Source: a bacterium (lineage in GTDB: Bacteria; Desulfobacterota; JAPLJL01). Taken from it: a stretch of DNA of 43,343 nucleotides. Below the pieces are notes generated by a model, which saw only the letters and a list, made by a program, of their open reading frames with translations, ran no database searches and was not told where the DNA came from. Shown here in pieces: positions 8,382 to 15,576 of this stretch. The stretch covers positions 1 through 43,343 of the forward strand of contig JAQTNV010000030.1 of the NCBI GenBank assembly GCA_028713675.1, in the 5' to 3' direction. Made by a program: the position numbers and the translations under genes. Within the stretch, counting starts at the first letter, position 1. The number at the start of each line of letters is the position of its first letter.

Positions 8382-9374
8382 ATGTCTGAAGCGATCATTC
8401 ATCTCCTCCCGGTTCTTTTTCTCATTCTCGTGGCCGAGTTCGTCAACGGCTGGACGGACGCGCCCAACGCCATCGCTACTGTAGTATCTACCCGGGTCAT
8501 GACGCCGGTTCAGGCCCTGACCATGGCGGTGGTTCTGAATTTCCTCGGGACCCTGTCGGGGACGGCCGTGGCCCTGACGGTGGGAAAAGGAATAGTCCGG
8601 CCGGAGGTGATCAATCTTTCCACCATCGCGGCGGCGATGGTGGGGAACATCATCTGGGGAAATTTCGCCCGTTACTTCGGCCTGCCGACCAGCTCGACCC
8701 ACGCCCTGGTTTCCGGACTCGCCGGGGCCAGCATCGCCACCGCGGGCTTTTCCTCCCTGCAGTGGGAGGGCTGGAGGAAGATCTTTCTCGGCCTCGGGTT
8801 TTCCACCTTCCTGGGTTTTCTGGGCGGGTTTATTCTGATGCTGACCATTTACTGGATTTTTCAGAAGGTCCGCCCGGGCTGGATCCGGAAAATCTTCGGA
8901 CGCGCGCAGATCTTCTCCGCCGCCTTCATGGCCTTTTCCCACGGTTCGAACGACGGGCAGAAATTCATGGGCATGTTCACCCTCACCCTGGTGATCGGCG
9001 GCGTCCTCCCGGAGTTCAAGATCCCGCTCTGGGTAATCACCATCTGCGCCCTTACCATCGGGCTCGGGACCGCCCTCGGGGGCTGGAAGATCGTCCGCAC
9101 CATCGGGGTCCGCCTGACCAAGCTCGAGCCGGTCCAGGGGTTCGCCGCCGAAACCGGCGCGGCCCTGACCATCGAGCTGGCCTCCCGGCTGGGCATCCCG
9201 CTCTCCACCACTCACACGATCAACACCTCGATCATGGGCGTGGGGACAACCCGCAAGTTCTCCGCCATCCGTTGGGGAGTGGGGGGAGAGATCGTAACCG
9301 CCTGGATCTTCACCTTTCCGGTCTGCGGCCTGATCGGCTGGGTCACCTGCCAGCTTTTCAAACTTCTGTTTTAA
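8382..9374 (+). CDS. pit: PiT-family inorganic phosphate transporter
   Basis: A 330-residue polytopic inner-membrane carrier that imports phosphate (or metal-phosphate) using the ion gradient. The two repeated PiT signatures are visible: NGWTDAPNAIATVVSTR at about residues 22-38 and AFSHGSNDGQKFMG at about 185-198, each followed by long hydrophobic helices. The repeat LPTSSTHALVSGL and its mirror IPLSTTHTINTS complete the inverted-repeat fold. Length is in the short bacterial/archaeal PiT class (E. coli PitA is about 500). It follows phoBR and has its own PhoB-like boxes, unusual because PiT carriers are often constitutive. No PhoU-like (DUF47) partner is adjacent. Sulfate permeases of the same family are a less likely alternative. 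Confidence 0.92.
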   Translation: MSEAIIHLLPVLFLILVAEFVNGWTDAPNAIATVVSTRVMTPVQALTMAVVLNFLGTLSGTAVALTVGKGIVRPEVINLSTIAAAMVGNIIWGNFARYFGLPTSSTHALVSGLAGASIATAGFSSLQWEGWRKIFLGLGFSTFLGFLGGFILMLTIYWIFQKVRPGWIRKIFGRAQIFSAAFMAFSHGSNDGQKFMGMFTLTLVIGGVLPEFKIPLWVITICALTIGLGTALGGWKIVRTIGVRLTKLEPVQGFAAETGAALTIELASRLGIPLSTTHTINTSIMGVGTTRKFSAIRWGVGGEIVTAWIFTFPVCGLIGWVTCQLFKLLF

Positions 9375-9440
9375 CCCCCGCCCGAAAGCACCTTCCGCTT
9401 TTCCCGTCAAGAGAACCTCGGCCCCAGCCCCGGGATTTGA

Positions 9441-9469
9441 TTGACTTGTTTTCCCGGCAAACATAATAT
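9441..9469 (+). promoter_or_regulatory. Sigma-70 promoter of the kimA riboswitch transcript
   Basis: TTGACT (9441-9446), a 17-bp spacer and TAATAT (9464-9469) closely match consensus. The start would be near 9476, a few bases before the riboswitch. Confidence 0.85.
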
Positions 9470-9482
9470 GCATCCAGATCCA

Positions 9483-9604
9483 CGCCTAATCTCAATGGTG
9501 AGAACGGGGAACCCAAGCATTTGGGGCGCATCGCCGGATGGCGTAGGGCAACTCTTTCGGCCCGAGCCCGTCAGCTAACCTCGCAGGCGTCGAAGGAGAG
9601 AACC
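9483..9604 (+). promoter_or_regulatory. ydaO/yuaA-type c-di-AMP riboswitch aptamer
   Basis: The conserved core is present in order: CGCCTAATCT, a GAACGGGG-type strand with AACCCAAGC, GGGGCGCATCG, the joining GTAGGGCAACTCTTTCGGC segment, CCGAGCCCGTCAGCTAACC, TCGCAGGCG and GAAGGAGAG. These are the hallmark segments of the ydaO class that binds c-di-AMP. In Bacillus and elsewhere it controls potassium importers, and the gene here is a KimA-like potassium transporter. Expected effect: high c-di-AMP turns the transporter off. Confidence 0.93.
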
Positions 9605-9656
9605 TTCCGGAACTGGCCGGAGGCAGACTCTCCGAGCAGTCATTTAAAACCGGAGG
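9595..9656 (+). promoter_or_regulatory. Predicted translational expression platform of the riboswitch
   Basis: CTCTCC (9628-9633) pairs perfectly with GGAGAG (9595-9600), which belongs to the conserved aptamer. TCTCCG (9629-9634) can instead pair with CGGAGG (9651-9656), the ribosome site 6 nt before the kimA ATG. Ligand binding that holds GGAGAG would release TCTCCG to mask the ribosome site. No T-tract is present, so translational control is favoured. Confidence 0.65.
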
Positions 9657-9662
9657 TTCTAA

Positions 9663-11669
9663 ATGGGCGATCTGCAGGATGCCGGCGGCGGTCCGGATTT
9701 ACCTTATCAGGAAAAACCTTCATCTCTGGATCGGCTGAAAAAGGCGGTGATCGGCCCGCCCCGCGATCTTTCCGACCGGACGGTTTTCCAGCGCCTCTCG
9801 GTGGTCGCTTTCCTCGCCTGGGTCGGGCTCGGCGCCGACGGTCTTTCCTCATCCTCCTACGGGCCGGAAGAAGCCTTCCGCACGCTCGGGGAACACACCT
9901 TCCTTGCCCTCCCGATCGCGGCCCTGATGATCGCCACCGTCTGCATCATCTCCGCCTGCTACAGCCGGATCATCGCCCGGTTCCCCCACGGCGGGGGAGG
10001 ATATGTCGTCGCCACCGCCCTGCTCGGCGAACGAGCCGGCATGGTCTCCGGCGCGGCCCTTTGGGTTGACTATGTCCTCACGATCACCGTCTCGATCGCG
10101 GCCGCGGGGGACGCTCTTTTCAGTTTTCTGCCGTCCGGCTGGCACGAGATAAAGCTCCCGCTCGAGGTCATCCTGATCCTCGCGCTCACCACTCTGAACA
10201 TTCGGGGGGTCAAGGAATCTATTATTACCCTCCTCCCGATTTTCCTCCTCTTCCTCGTCACCCATATCATTCTGATCGGTGCCGGGATCGGCGTTCACGC
10301 CTCGGCCGCGGTACAAACCGCAACGGTGGTTCACTCCGGCTTCCGCGATGGGCTGGCCACCCTGGGCGGCGCCGGAATGCTCCTGCTCTTCTTGCATGCC
10401 TATTCGCTCGGCGGGGGGACCTACACCGGGATCGAGGCCGTCTCCAACGGCCTTTCCATCATGCGCGAGCCCCGGGTCGCCACCGCCCAAAAGACCATGA
10501 TTTACATGGCGGTTTCGCTTTCCATAGTCTCCGGCGGCCTGGTTGTCTGTTACCTGCTCTGGCAGGTGGAGCCGGCGGCGGGCAAAACCCTGAACGCCAT
10601 TCTCTGGGAAAAAGTCGCGGGGGGAATCCCCGGAGGGCATCTCTTCGTAATCCTGACCCTCTTTTCCGAGGGCGCGCTCCTCGTGGTCGGGGCCCAGGCC
10701 GGCTTCCTGGGCGGGCCCCGGGTTCTCGCCAACATGGCGGTGGACAATTGGGTGCCGCGCCGGCTGGCCGCACTTTCGGAACGCCTGACCACCCAGAACG
10801 GCACCCTGATCATGGGAGGTGCCGCCCTGGCCGTCCTGCTCTATTCGCGGGGGGATGTCCACCGCCTGGTGGTGATCTACAGCATCAATGTCTTCCTCAC
10901 CTTCTCCCTCTCGATGCTGGGAATGGCGCGTTCGCTTCTTTCCCGGCGGAGTTCTGGGAAACCCTGGAAACGGGAATTTTCACTCTTCGCGGGCGGATTT
11001 CTTTTCTGTATTACGATCCTCTTTGTCACCGTTTTCGAGAAATTCGGTGAAGGCGGTTGGGTCACGCTCCTGGTCACGGGCACGGTCATCTCCCTTTGCC
11101 TTCTGATCCGGCGCCATTATCGGACTACCAACGCCAAGCTCGCCCAGGTCTACGCAATTCTCTCCGATCTTCCCCGGATTACCGATAAAGTCCCCGCTCC
11201 GATTGACCCGACTCTTCCTACTGCCGCCGTCCTGGTGGGTGGCTACACCGGTCTCGGGATCCACACAACGCTGGCCTCTTTCCGGGAATTCCCCGGGAAA
11301 TTCCGGAACGTAGTCTTTCTCTCGGTGGGGGCGGTCGACTCCGGGATCTTCAAGGGCGAGGAGGCGGTCGACAAGATCCAGGACCGGGTCAGGAAGGAAC
11401 TGGAAAAATACGTGGACCTGATGTCCGGACAAGGGGTCCCCTCTACCTACCGGCTGGCGGTCGGGACGGATGTCGTTTCGGAGCTGGAAAAGCTCTGCCT
11501 GGATGTAGCCCGGGAATTTCCTCAGGTAACTTACTTCGCCGGGCAATTGGTCTTTCATCGCGAGCGTTGGTACCAGCCTATCCTCCACAACGAAACCGCC
11601 TTCATCCTCCAGAAGCGGCTGCACCTGGCGGGCCGGACCGTGGTCATCATCCCCGCCCGGGTGGGTTAA
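9663..11669 (+). CDS. kimA: KimA-like (APC superfamily) potassium importer
   Basis: A 668-residue integral membrane protein with about 12 transmembrane helices in residues 35-490. It has the amino acid-polyamine-organocation core (GADGLSSSSYGPEEAF; RIIARFPHGGGGYVVA; SLGGGTYTGIEAVSNG). A C-terminal cytosolic domain of about 150 residues contains the VLVGGYTGLGIHTTLA stretch and ends in GRTVVIIPARVG. This architecture is that of B. subtilis KimA (YdaO), a proton-coupled high-affinity K+ importer. The c-di-AMP riboswitch directly upstream supports the function. CGGAGG lies 6 nt before the ATG. The gene converges with glnK, 11 bp between stops. An amino-acid permease is the alternative, but the riboswitch and C-terminal domain argue against it. 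Confidence 0.88.
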   Translation: MGDLQDAGGGPDLPYQEKPSSLDRLKKAVIGPPRDLSDRTVFQRLSVVAFLAWVGLGADGLSSSSYGPEEAFRTLGEHTFLALPIAALMIATVCIISACYSRIIARFPHGGGGYVVATALLGERAGMVSGAALWVDYVLTITVSIAAAGDALFSFLPSGWHEIKLPLEVILILALTTLNIRGVKESIITLLPIFLLFLVTHIILIGAGIGVHASAAVQTATVVHSGFRDGLATLGGAGMLLLFLHAYSLGGGTYTGIEAVSNGLSIMREPRVATAQKTMIYMAVSLSIVSGGLVVCYLLWQVEPAAGKTLNAILWEKVAGGIPGGHLFVILTLFSEGALLVVGAQAGFLGGPRVLANMAVDNWVPRRLAALSERLTTQNGTLIMGGAALAVLLYSRGDVHRLVVIYSINVFLTFSLSMLGMARSLLSRRSSGKPWKREFSLFAGGFLFCITILFVTVFEKFGEGGWVTLLVTGTVISLCLLIRRHYRTTNAKLAQVYAILSDLPRITDKVPAPIDPTLPTAAVLVGGYTGLGIHTTLASFREFPGKFRNVVFLSVGAVDSGIFKGEEAVDKIQDRVRKELEKYVDLMSGQGVPSTYRLAVGTDVVSELEKLCLDVAREFPQVTYFAGQLVFHRERWYQPILHNETAFILQKRLHLAGRTVVIIPARVG

Positions 11670-11680
11670 GGATAGTCGAA

Positions 11681-12022
11681 CTAGCCGATCGCCAGGCCGC
11701 CGCGTTCCCCGGTCCGGATCCGGATGCATTCGGGCAGATCCATGACAAAAATCTTCCCATCCCCGACCTTTCCGGTCCGGGCTCCCTTGACTAAAGCCTG
11801 GATACAGGGCTCGACGAAATCCTCGTTGACCGCGATCTCGATCTTGATCTTTTTCAGCAGGTTGCCGTGTTCCACGTTCCCGCGGTAGACCTCCGTCACC
11901 CCTTTCTGGCGTCCGCAGCCCATGACCTGAGTCACGGTCCGGAGGTAAATCTCGGAATCGTCCAGCTCCCGGAGCACCTTCTCCAGGCGATGCGGCTGAA
12001 TGATGGCAATGATGTATTTCAT
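11681..12022 (-). CDS. glnK: PII nitrogen regulatory protein with an altered T-loop
   Basis: A 113-residue PII trimer subunit that senses 2-oxoglutarate and ATP/ADP and, paired with AmtB, plugs the ammonium channel. Conserved landmarks: T-loop base [14 protein letters not shown] (35-48), B-loop [11 protein letters not shown] (about 83-93) and C-loop RIRTGERG (about 101-108). The register aligns with E. coli GlnB without gaps through the T-loop, where position 51 is Glu instead of the uridylylated Tyr and position 49 is Asn instead of the phosphorylated Ser. The usual GAEYxVDF segment reads GNVEHGNLL. So neither known covalent modification can occur. It follows amtB by 108 bp and is probably cotranscribed from the sigma-54 promoter at 13753. 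GGAG lies 6 nt before ATG. Confidence 0.93.
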   Translation of the reverse strand: MKYIIAIIQPHRLEKVLRELDDSEIYLRTVTQVMGCGRQKGVTEVYRGNVEHGNLLKKIKIEIAVNEDFVEPCIQALVKGARTGKVGDGKIFVMDLPECIRIRTGERGGLAIG

Positions 12023-12130
12023 CTTTCACTCCTTCCTGGATCCATGACCCGGCTTACCTGGATTTTGAAGTTGATAAAGATCCATTCAATCCGTGAAAAT
12101 CCGTGTCGGAACCTCAACCTCATATATCCC

Positions 12131-13426
12131 TCATTCCAAAATCGTATAGGCGCTTTCGGAGTGCTGAGTCAGATCCAGGCCGATGTCTTCTTCCTCCTCG
12201 CTGACCCGCAATTTCATGACCACGTCGAGAATCTTGAGAACCCCGTAAGTAACCACCCCGGCTAAAATCCAGGTGGCCGCGATCCCGATGATCTGAATCA
12301 GCAGCTGCCCCGGGTTTCCGAAAAACAACCCATCCGCGCCCGCGCTGTTGGCAGCTTTGGTGGCGAACAGACCCACGGCTAAGGTTCCCCAGGTGCCGCT
12401 CAATCCGTGGATGCCGAAGACATCCAGGGTGTCGTCATAACCCAGGCGGGGCTTCAAAACGCTCACCCCGTAGTAGCAGAGAATCGCCGCGACCACGCCG
12501 ATGATCATGGCGGAATTGGGACTGACAAAACCCGCGGCGGGCGTGACCCCCGCCAGGCCGGCGATCGCCCCGGAGCAGATCCCGAGCACGGTGGGTTTCC
12601 CGATCCGAGTCCAATCGATAAATACCCAGACCAGCCCGGCCGCGCAGGCGGAGAGAAACGTATTGGTGAAAGCCAGGGAAGCCAGACTGCCAGAAGTGAT
12701 CGCGCTCCCGGCGTTGAAACCGAACCAGCCGAACCAGAGAAGTCCCGTCCCCAGGACCGTCATGGTCAGGTTGTGGGGCCGGACCACCTTTTCCGGATAG
12801 CACTTCCGCCGGCCGATCAGGATCGCGGCCACCAGGGCGCTTGCCCCCGAGCTGATATGGACCACCGCGCCCCCGGCAAAATCCAGGAATCCGAGCTTCG
12901 CCAGCCAGCCCCCGCCCCAGACCCAGTGGCAGAGCAGGTTGTAAACCAGCGTGGACCAGAGCAGGCTGAAAATAAAAAAGGTCGAAAATTTCATCCGCTC
13001 GGCTACCGCTCCCGAGATCAGGGCCACGGTGATGATCGCGAACATCCCCTGGAACATGATGAAGGCAAAACCGGGAACGGTACCCCGGGGCTCCAGCCCG
13101 GAAAGCGAGATCCCGAGACGGTCCAGACCGCCCACCACCCCGCCCAGGTCCGGCCCGAAGGACAGGGAGTAACCCCAGAGCACCCATTCCACGCCGATCA
13201 GGCAGATGATAAAAAAGCTCTGCATAATCGTGCTGAGGACGTTCTTTCTCCGAAGCATCCCCCCGTAGAAAAGGGCCAGGCCCGGGGTCATCAGCATCAC
13301 CAGGGCCGTGGAAACCAGGAGCCAGGCGGTATCGGCCGGGCTCACGGTTCCCCCGGTATCCGCCCCGGCCGGGACGGCCCAGGAAAAGATCAGTCCCAGG
13401 GCCAGCCATAAAATATTCCGATTCAT
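12131..13426 (-). CDS. amtB: Ammonium transporter
   Basis: A 431-residue Amt/Rh channel for ammonium. A signal peptide (about residues 1-22, ending in AGA) precedes 11 transmembrane helices. Typical segments are ALFYGGMLRRKNVLS, the FAIITVALISGAVAERMKF region, the twin-histidine helix LDFAGGAVVHISSG and DTLDVFGIHGLSGTWG, and the phenylalanine gate region lies in the expected places. The cytosolic tail ends in a short acidic stretch. ATG 13426 has GGGGAGG 5 nt upstream; a GTG 6 bp earlier is less likely. Pairing with glnK and control by a sigma-54 promoter indicate expression under nitrogen limitation. Confidence 0.97.
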   Translation of the reverse strand: MNRNILWLALGLIFSWAVPAGADTGGTVSPADTAWLLVSTALVMLMTPGLALFYGGMLRRKNVLSTIMQSFFIICLIGVEWVLWGYSLSFGPDLGGVVGGLDRLGISLSGLEPRGTVPGFAFIMFQGMFAIITVALISGAVAERMKFSTFFIFSLLWSTLVYNLLCHWVWGGGWLAKLGFLDFAGGAVVHISSGASALVAAILIGRRKCYPEKVVRPHNLTMTVLGTGLLWFGWFGFNAGSAITSGSLASLAFTNTFLSACAAGLVWVFIDWTRIGKPTVLGICSGAIAGLAGVTPAAGFVSPNSAMIIGVVAAILCYYGVSVLKPRLGYDDTLDVFGIHGLSGTWGTLAVGLFATKAANSAGADGLFFGNPGQLLIQIIGIAATWILAGVVTYGVLKILDVVMKLRVSEEEEDIGLDLTQHSESAYTILE

Positions 13427-13472
13427 GTTCACCTCCCCTTCGATTTAATCTTCAGATCCTGCTCTTGATTGA

Positions 13473-13724
13473 CTAATCGTTAAAATTAAAATTCCGACAC
13501 CAACCATCACGATCCATTTCCTGTCCTTTGGTATCCTCGCCGGTAATAATCGGATAAACGCAGAAAGTCTTGATCCCTTCGCCTTGGGAAACCCAGTATT
13601 CGCATTTCGCGCACCTTTCATCCTCCTCAAATATCTCCGCTTTTTTGTTTCCATGGTCAGGCATCTTCCTCGTCCTTCCCCGCAATCTGATTACTTTCGC
13701 TTTAGCCCGTCCGGACTTTTTCAT
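13473..13724 (-). CDS. Small four-cysteine protein, HiPIP-like spacing, first gene of the amtB operon
   Basis: An 83-residue protein with a basic N-terminus (residues 1-20) and a compact C-terminal half holding Cys38, Cys41, Cys55 and Cys76 in ERCAKCEYW, TFCVYP and DGWCRNF. C-x2-C followed by two single cysteines, the last in GWC, resembles the cluster pattern of high-potential iron-sulfur proteins, but there is no export signal and the last spacing (20) is long. A metal or Fe-S site is an inference. It is the first gene after the sigma-54 promoter (start near 13744) and 46 bp before amtB, so it is probably expressed with ammonium uptake. A second possible start, residue 21 (MPDHGN), also has a good ribosome site. 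Function unknown. Confidence 0.7.
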   Translation of the reverse strand: MKKSGRAKAKVIRLRGRTRKMPDHGNKKAEIFEEDERCAKCEYWVSQGEGIKTFCVYPIITGEDTKGQEMDRDGWCRNFNFND

Positions 13725-13752
13725 CAGTTTTCTCTTCCCTCCGGATTGATAT

Positions 13753-13771
13753 AAAGCAACAGGCGTGCCAA
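13753..13771 (-). promoter_or_regulatory. Sigma-54 promoter of the cysteine protein-amtB-glnK operon
   Basis: The minus strand reads TTGGCACGCCTGTTGCTTT, with GG (-24) and GC (-12) separated by exactly 10 bp and near-perfect agreement with the TGGCACG-N4-TTGCW consensus. Transcription would start near 13744. Palindromes at 13868-13905 lie about 120-160 bp upstream, the normal place for enhancer-binding sites. Confidence 0.9.
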
Positions 13772-13867
13772 GGGCGGAAAGCCCCGCGCCGGATTGGCTA
13801 ACTTATTGAAGCGATTGGTTATTTCGAGGAATTTATAAAACCGGGAAGAAAAACGGGGAAGGAATTT

Positions 13868-13905
13868 ATCCTACATATTTGTAGGATTCTGAGGCAAATC
13901 CTACA
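13868..13905. promoter_or_regulatory. Candidate upstream activator sites (ATCCTACA/TGTAGGAT half-sites)
   Basis: Three half-sites, 13868-13875, 13880-13887 (inverted) and 13898-13905, form two overlapping perfect inverted repeats with spacers of 4 bp and 10 bp (8 bp if the 9-bp arms AATCCTACA/TGTAGGATT are counted). The last half-site overlaps the stop codon of the NifA-like gene. Position relative to the sigma-54 promoter and adjacency to an enhancer-binding protein gene suggest these are its targets. Confidence 0.65.
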
Positions 13906-15463
13906 TCTTGGTATGAAACCTTTTGGGATCGATCCCATGTTTACGGATTCTTAATCCCATCACCCGCTCGGAGAGGCCCAGGGCCTTGGCGGCCCCGGCC
14001 AGATTTCCCCGGGAGGATTTCAGCGCGTCGAGAATCAGGTTCCTCTCGATATTGTCGAGCGTGGCCTGGAGGGGCCCCTCGTGCATCGTCCCGCTGGCCT
14101 CGGCGGTCTGCAGGGTGGGCGGAAGATGATGCCCGTGGATTACCCCCTCATTCGAAAGCAAAACCGCCCGCTCGATGCAGTTCTCGAGTTCCCGGACGTT
14201 ACCCGGCCAGTGGTAGGCCATCAGCATGTCGATCGCCGGGGTGGTGACTCGGAGAATCTTCTTCCGGCTCTCCCGGCTGTATTTCTCCACGAAATGATCG
14301 GCCAGGAGCAGGATATCGGCCTTCCGGTCGCGGAGAGGCGGGAGAAAGATGGGAAAAACATTCAGGCGGTAAAAAAGATCCTCCCGGAAACGGCCCTGGG
14401 CCACCAGGGCCTCCAGATCACGGTTCGTGGCGGCGATGATCCGGACATCCACCTTGAGCGTCCGGGTACCGCCGACCCGCTCGAACTCCCGCTCCTGCAG
14501 AACCCGGAGGAGCTTGATCTGGATCAGGGGGGAGAGATCCCCGATTTCATCCAGGAAAATGGTTCCTCCGTCCGCCAGCTCGAAACGCCCCTTCCGTTCG
14601 CGGATCGCCCCGGTGAAGGCCCCCTTCTCGTGCCCGAAAAGTTCGCTCTCAATCACCGTTTCGGGCAGGGCCGCGCAGTTGACCTTGATCAGGGGCTGGT
14701 GGGCCCGAAGGCTCTCATAATGAAGCGAATGGGCCACCAGCTCCTTGCCCGTCCCGCTTTCCCCGTGGAGCAAAACCGTGGTATTGCTCTGGGCCACCTG
14801 GGCGATGAGATCGTAGACCTTCTGCATGGCCTTGGAGTTGCCGATGATGTTGGCGGGGCGGAAGCGGTCCTTGAGTTGTTCCTGGAGACGGATGTTCTCC
14901 TCCAGAAGCCGCTGGCGCTCCTCGGCCGCGGTCTGGCGCAGCCGGACCGCCTGGGCCACCAGGGAAGCGATAATCGAGAGCAGGCGCACCTCATCCTCGA
15001 GGGAGATTCCGGGATCGAACCAGCGGTCGGCGGAGAGCGCCCCGATCACCTCATGCCCAAGCTTGACCGGAACGCAGATGAAGGAGATATCCTTTTTCCG
15101 GAGCCCGTTGCGGGCTCCAGTCCGGTTCAGAAACAGCGGCTCCTGCGAAACCCGGGGCACCGCCGCCGGTTTGCCGGTCTGCACCACCTTGCCGGTGATC
15201 CCCTCTCCGACCTTGTATCTGCCTTTTTCCCGCTGGCTCTCGGAAAGCCCGTAGGCGGCCTCGATGAAGATCTCCCCCGTTTCCCGGTTCAGGATGGTCA
15301 GGGTCCCGCGCAGGAGCCCCATGTGCTCGGCCATGGCCTTCAGGACCGGGACCATCACGTCCCGGAGATCCAGGCGCTGGCTTAATTTCTGGCTGATCTC
15401 GAACAGGAGGCCGAGTTCTTTTACTTCCCGCCGGAGCGGGGCAGGATGGTCGGATTTATTCAT
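13901..15463 (-). CDS. NifA-like sigma-54 enhancer-binding protein (GAF-AAA+-Fis)
   Basis: A 520-residue activator. A GAF domain (about residues 20-175) is followed by an AAA+ domain (about 205-435) with Walker A GESGTGKE (234-241), the sigma-54 contact loop GAFTGA (281-286) and Walker [10 protein letters not shown] (301-309). A Fis-type HTH lies at the C-terminus (about 480-512, [20 protein letters not shown]). The linker before the HTH has no cysteines, unlike oxygen-sensitive rhizobial NifA. There is no receiver domain, so the GAF domain or a partner such as PII probably gates activity. It sits directly upstream of the sigma-54 amtB operon and beside glnA, which points to nitrogen control. 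No nif structural genes are in the window, so the name nifA is not assigned. Confidence 0.9.
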   Translation of the reverse strand: MNKSDHPAPLRREVKELGLLFEISQKLSQRLDLRDVMVPVLKAMAEHMGLLRGTLTILNRETGEIFIEAAYGLSESQREKGRYKVGEGITGKVVQTGKPAAVPRVSQEPLFLNRTGARNGLRKKDISFICVPVKLGHEVIGALSADRWFDPGISLEDEVRLLSIIASLVAQAVRLRQTAAEERQRLLEENIRLQEQLKDRFRPANIIGNSKAMQKVYDLIAQVAQSNTTVLLHGESGTGKELVAHSLHYESLRAHQPLIKVNCAALPETVIESELFGHEKGAFTGAIRERKGRFELADGGTIFLDEIGDLSPLIQIKLLRVLQEREFERVGGTRTLKVDVRIIAATNRDLEALVAQGRFREDLFYRLNVFPIFLPPLRDRKADILLLADHFVEKYSRESRKKILRVTTPAIDMLMAYHWPGNVRELENCIERAVLLSNEGVIHGHHLPPTLQTAEASGTMHEGPLQATLDNIERNLILDALKSSRGNLAGAAKALGLSERVMGLRIRKHGIDPKRFHTKM

Positions 15464-15496
15464 GGAAATGCCTGGTCATTAACTAAAAGATAAAAC

Positions 15497-15560
15497 GTAG
15501 GGGAGGGCCTAGTGCCCTCCCGAAAAAATTTCTTCGGGCGGGGATAAACCCCGCCCCTAC
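15497..15560. repeat. BIME-like pair of GTAG-footed palindromes, copy 1
   Basis: One palindrome on the plus strand (GTAGGGGAGGGCCTAGTGCC and its closing arm) faces a second on the minus strand (GTAGGGGCGGGGTTTATCCC and its closing arm). The 5' GTAG foot followed by a hairpin is the REP signature recognised by RAYT (TnpA-REP) proteins. A second copy is at 28144-28198. It lies between glnA and the NifA-like gene and could also slow transcription, but has no T-tract. Confidence 0.75.
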
Positions 15561-15576
15561 TTGCTTCCGAATTTAT

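Noticed and set aside
13901..15463. Calling the enhancer-binding protein NifA
   Set aside because: No nif structural genes are present and the GAF-AAA-Fis layout is shared by other regulators; NifA-like is as far as the sequence goes.
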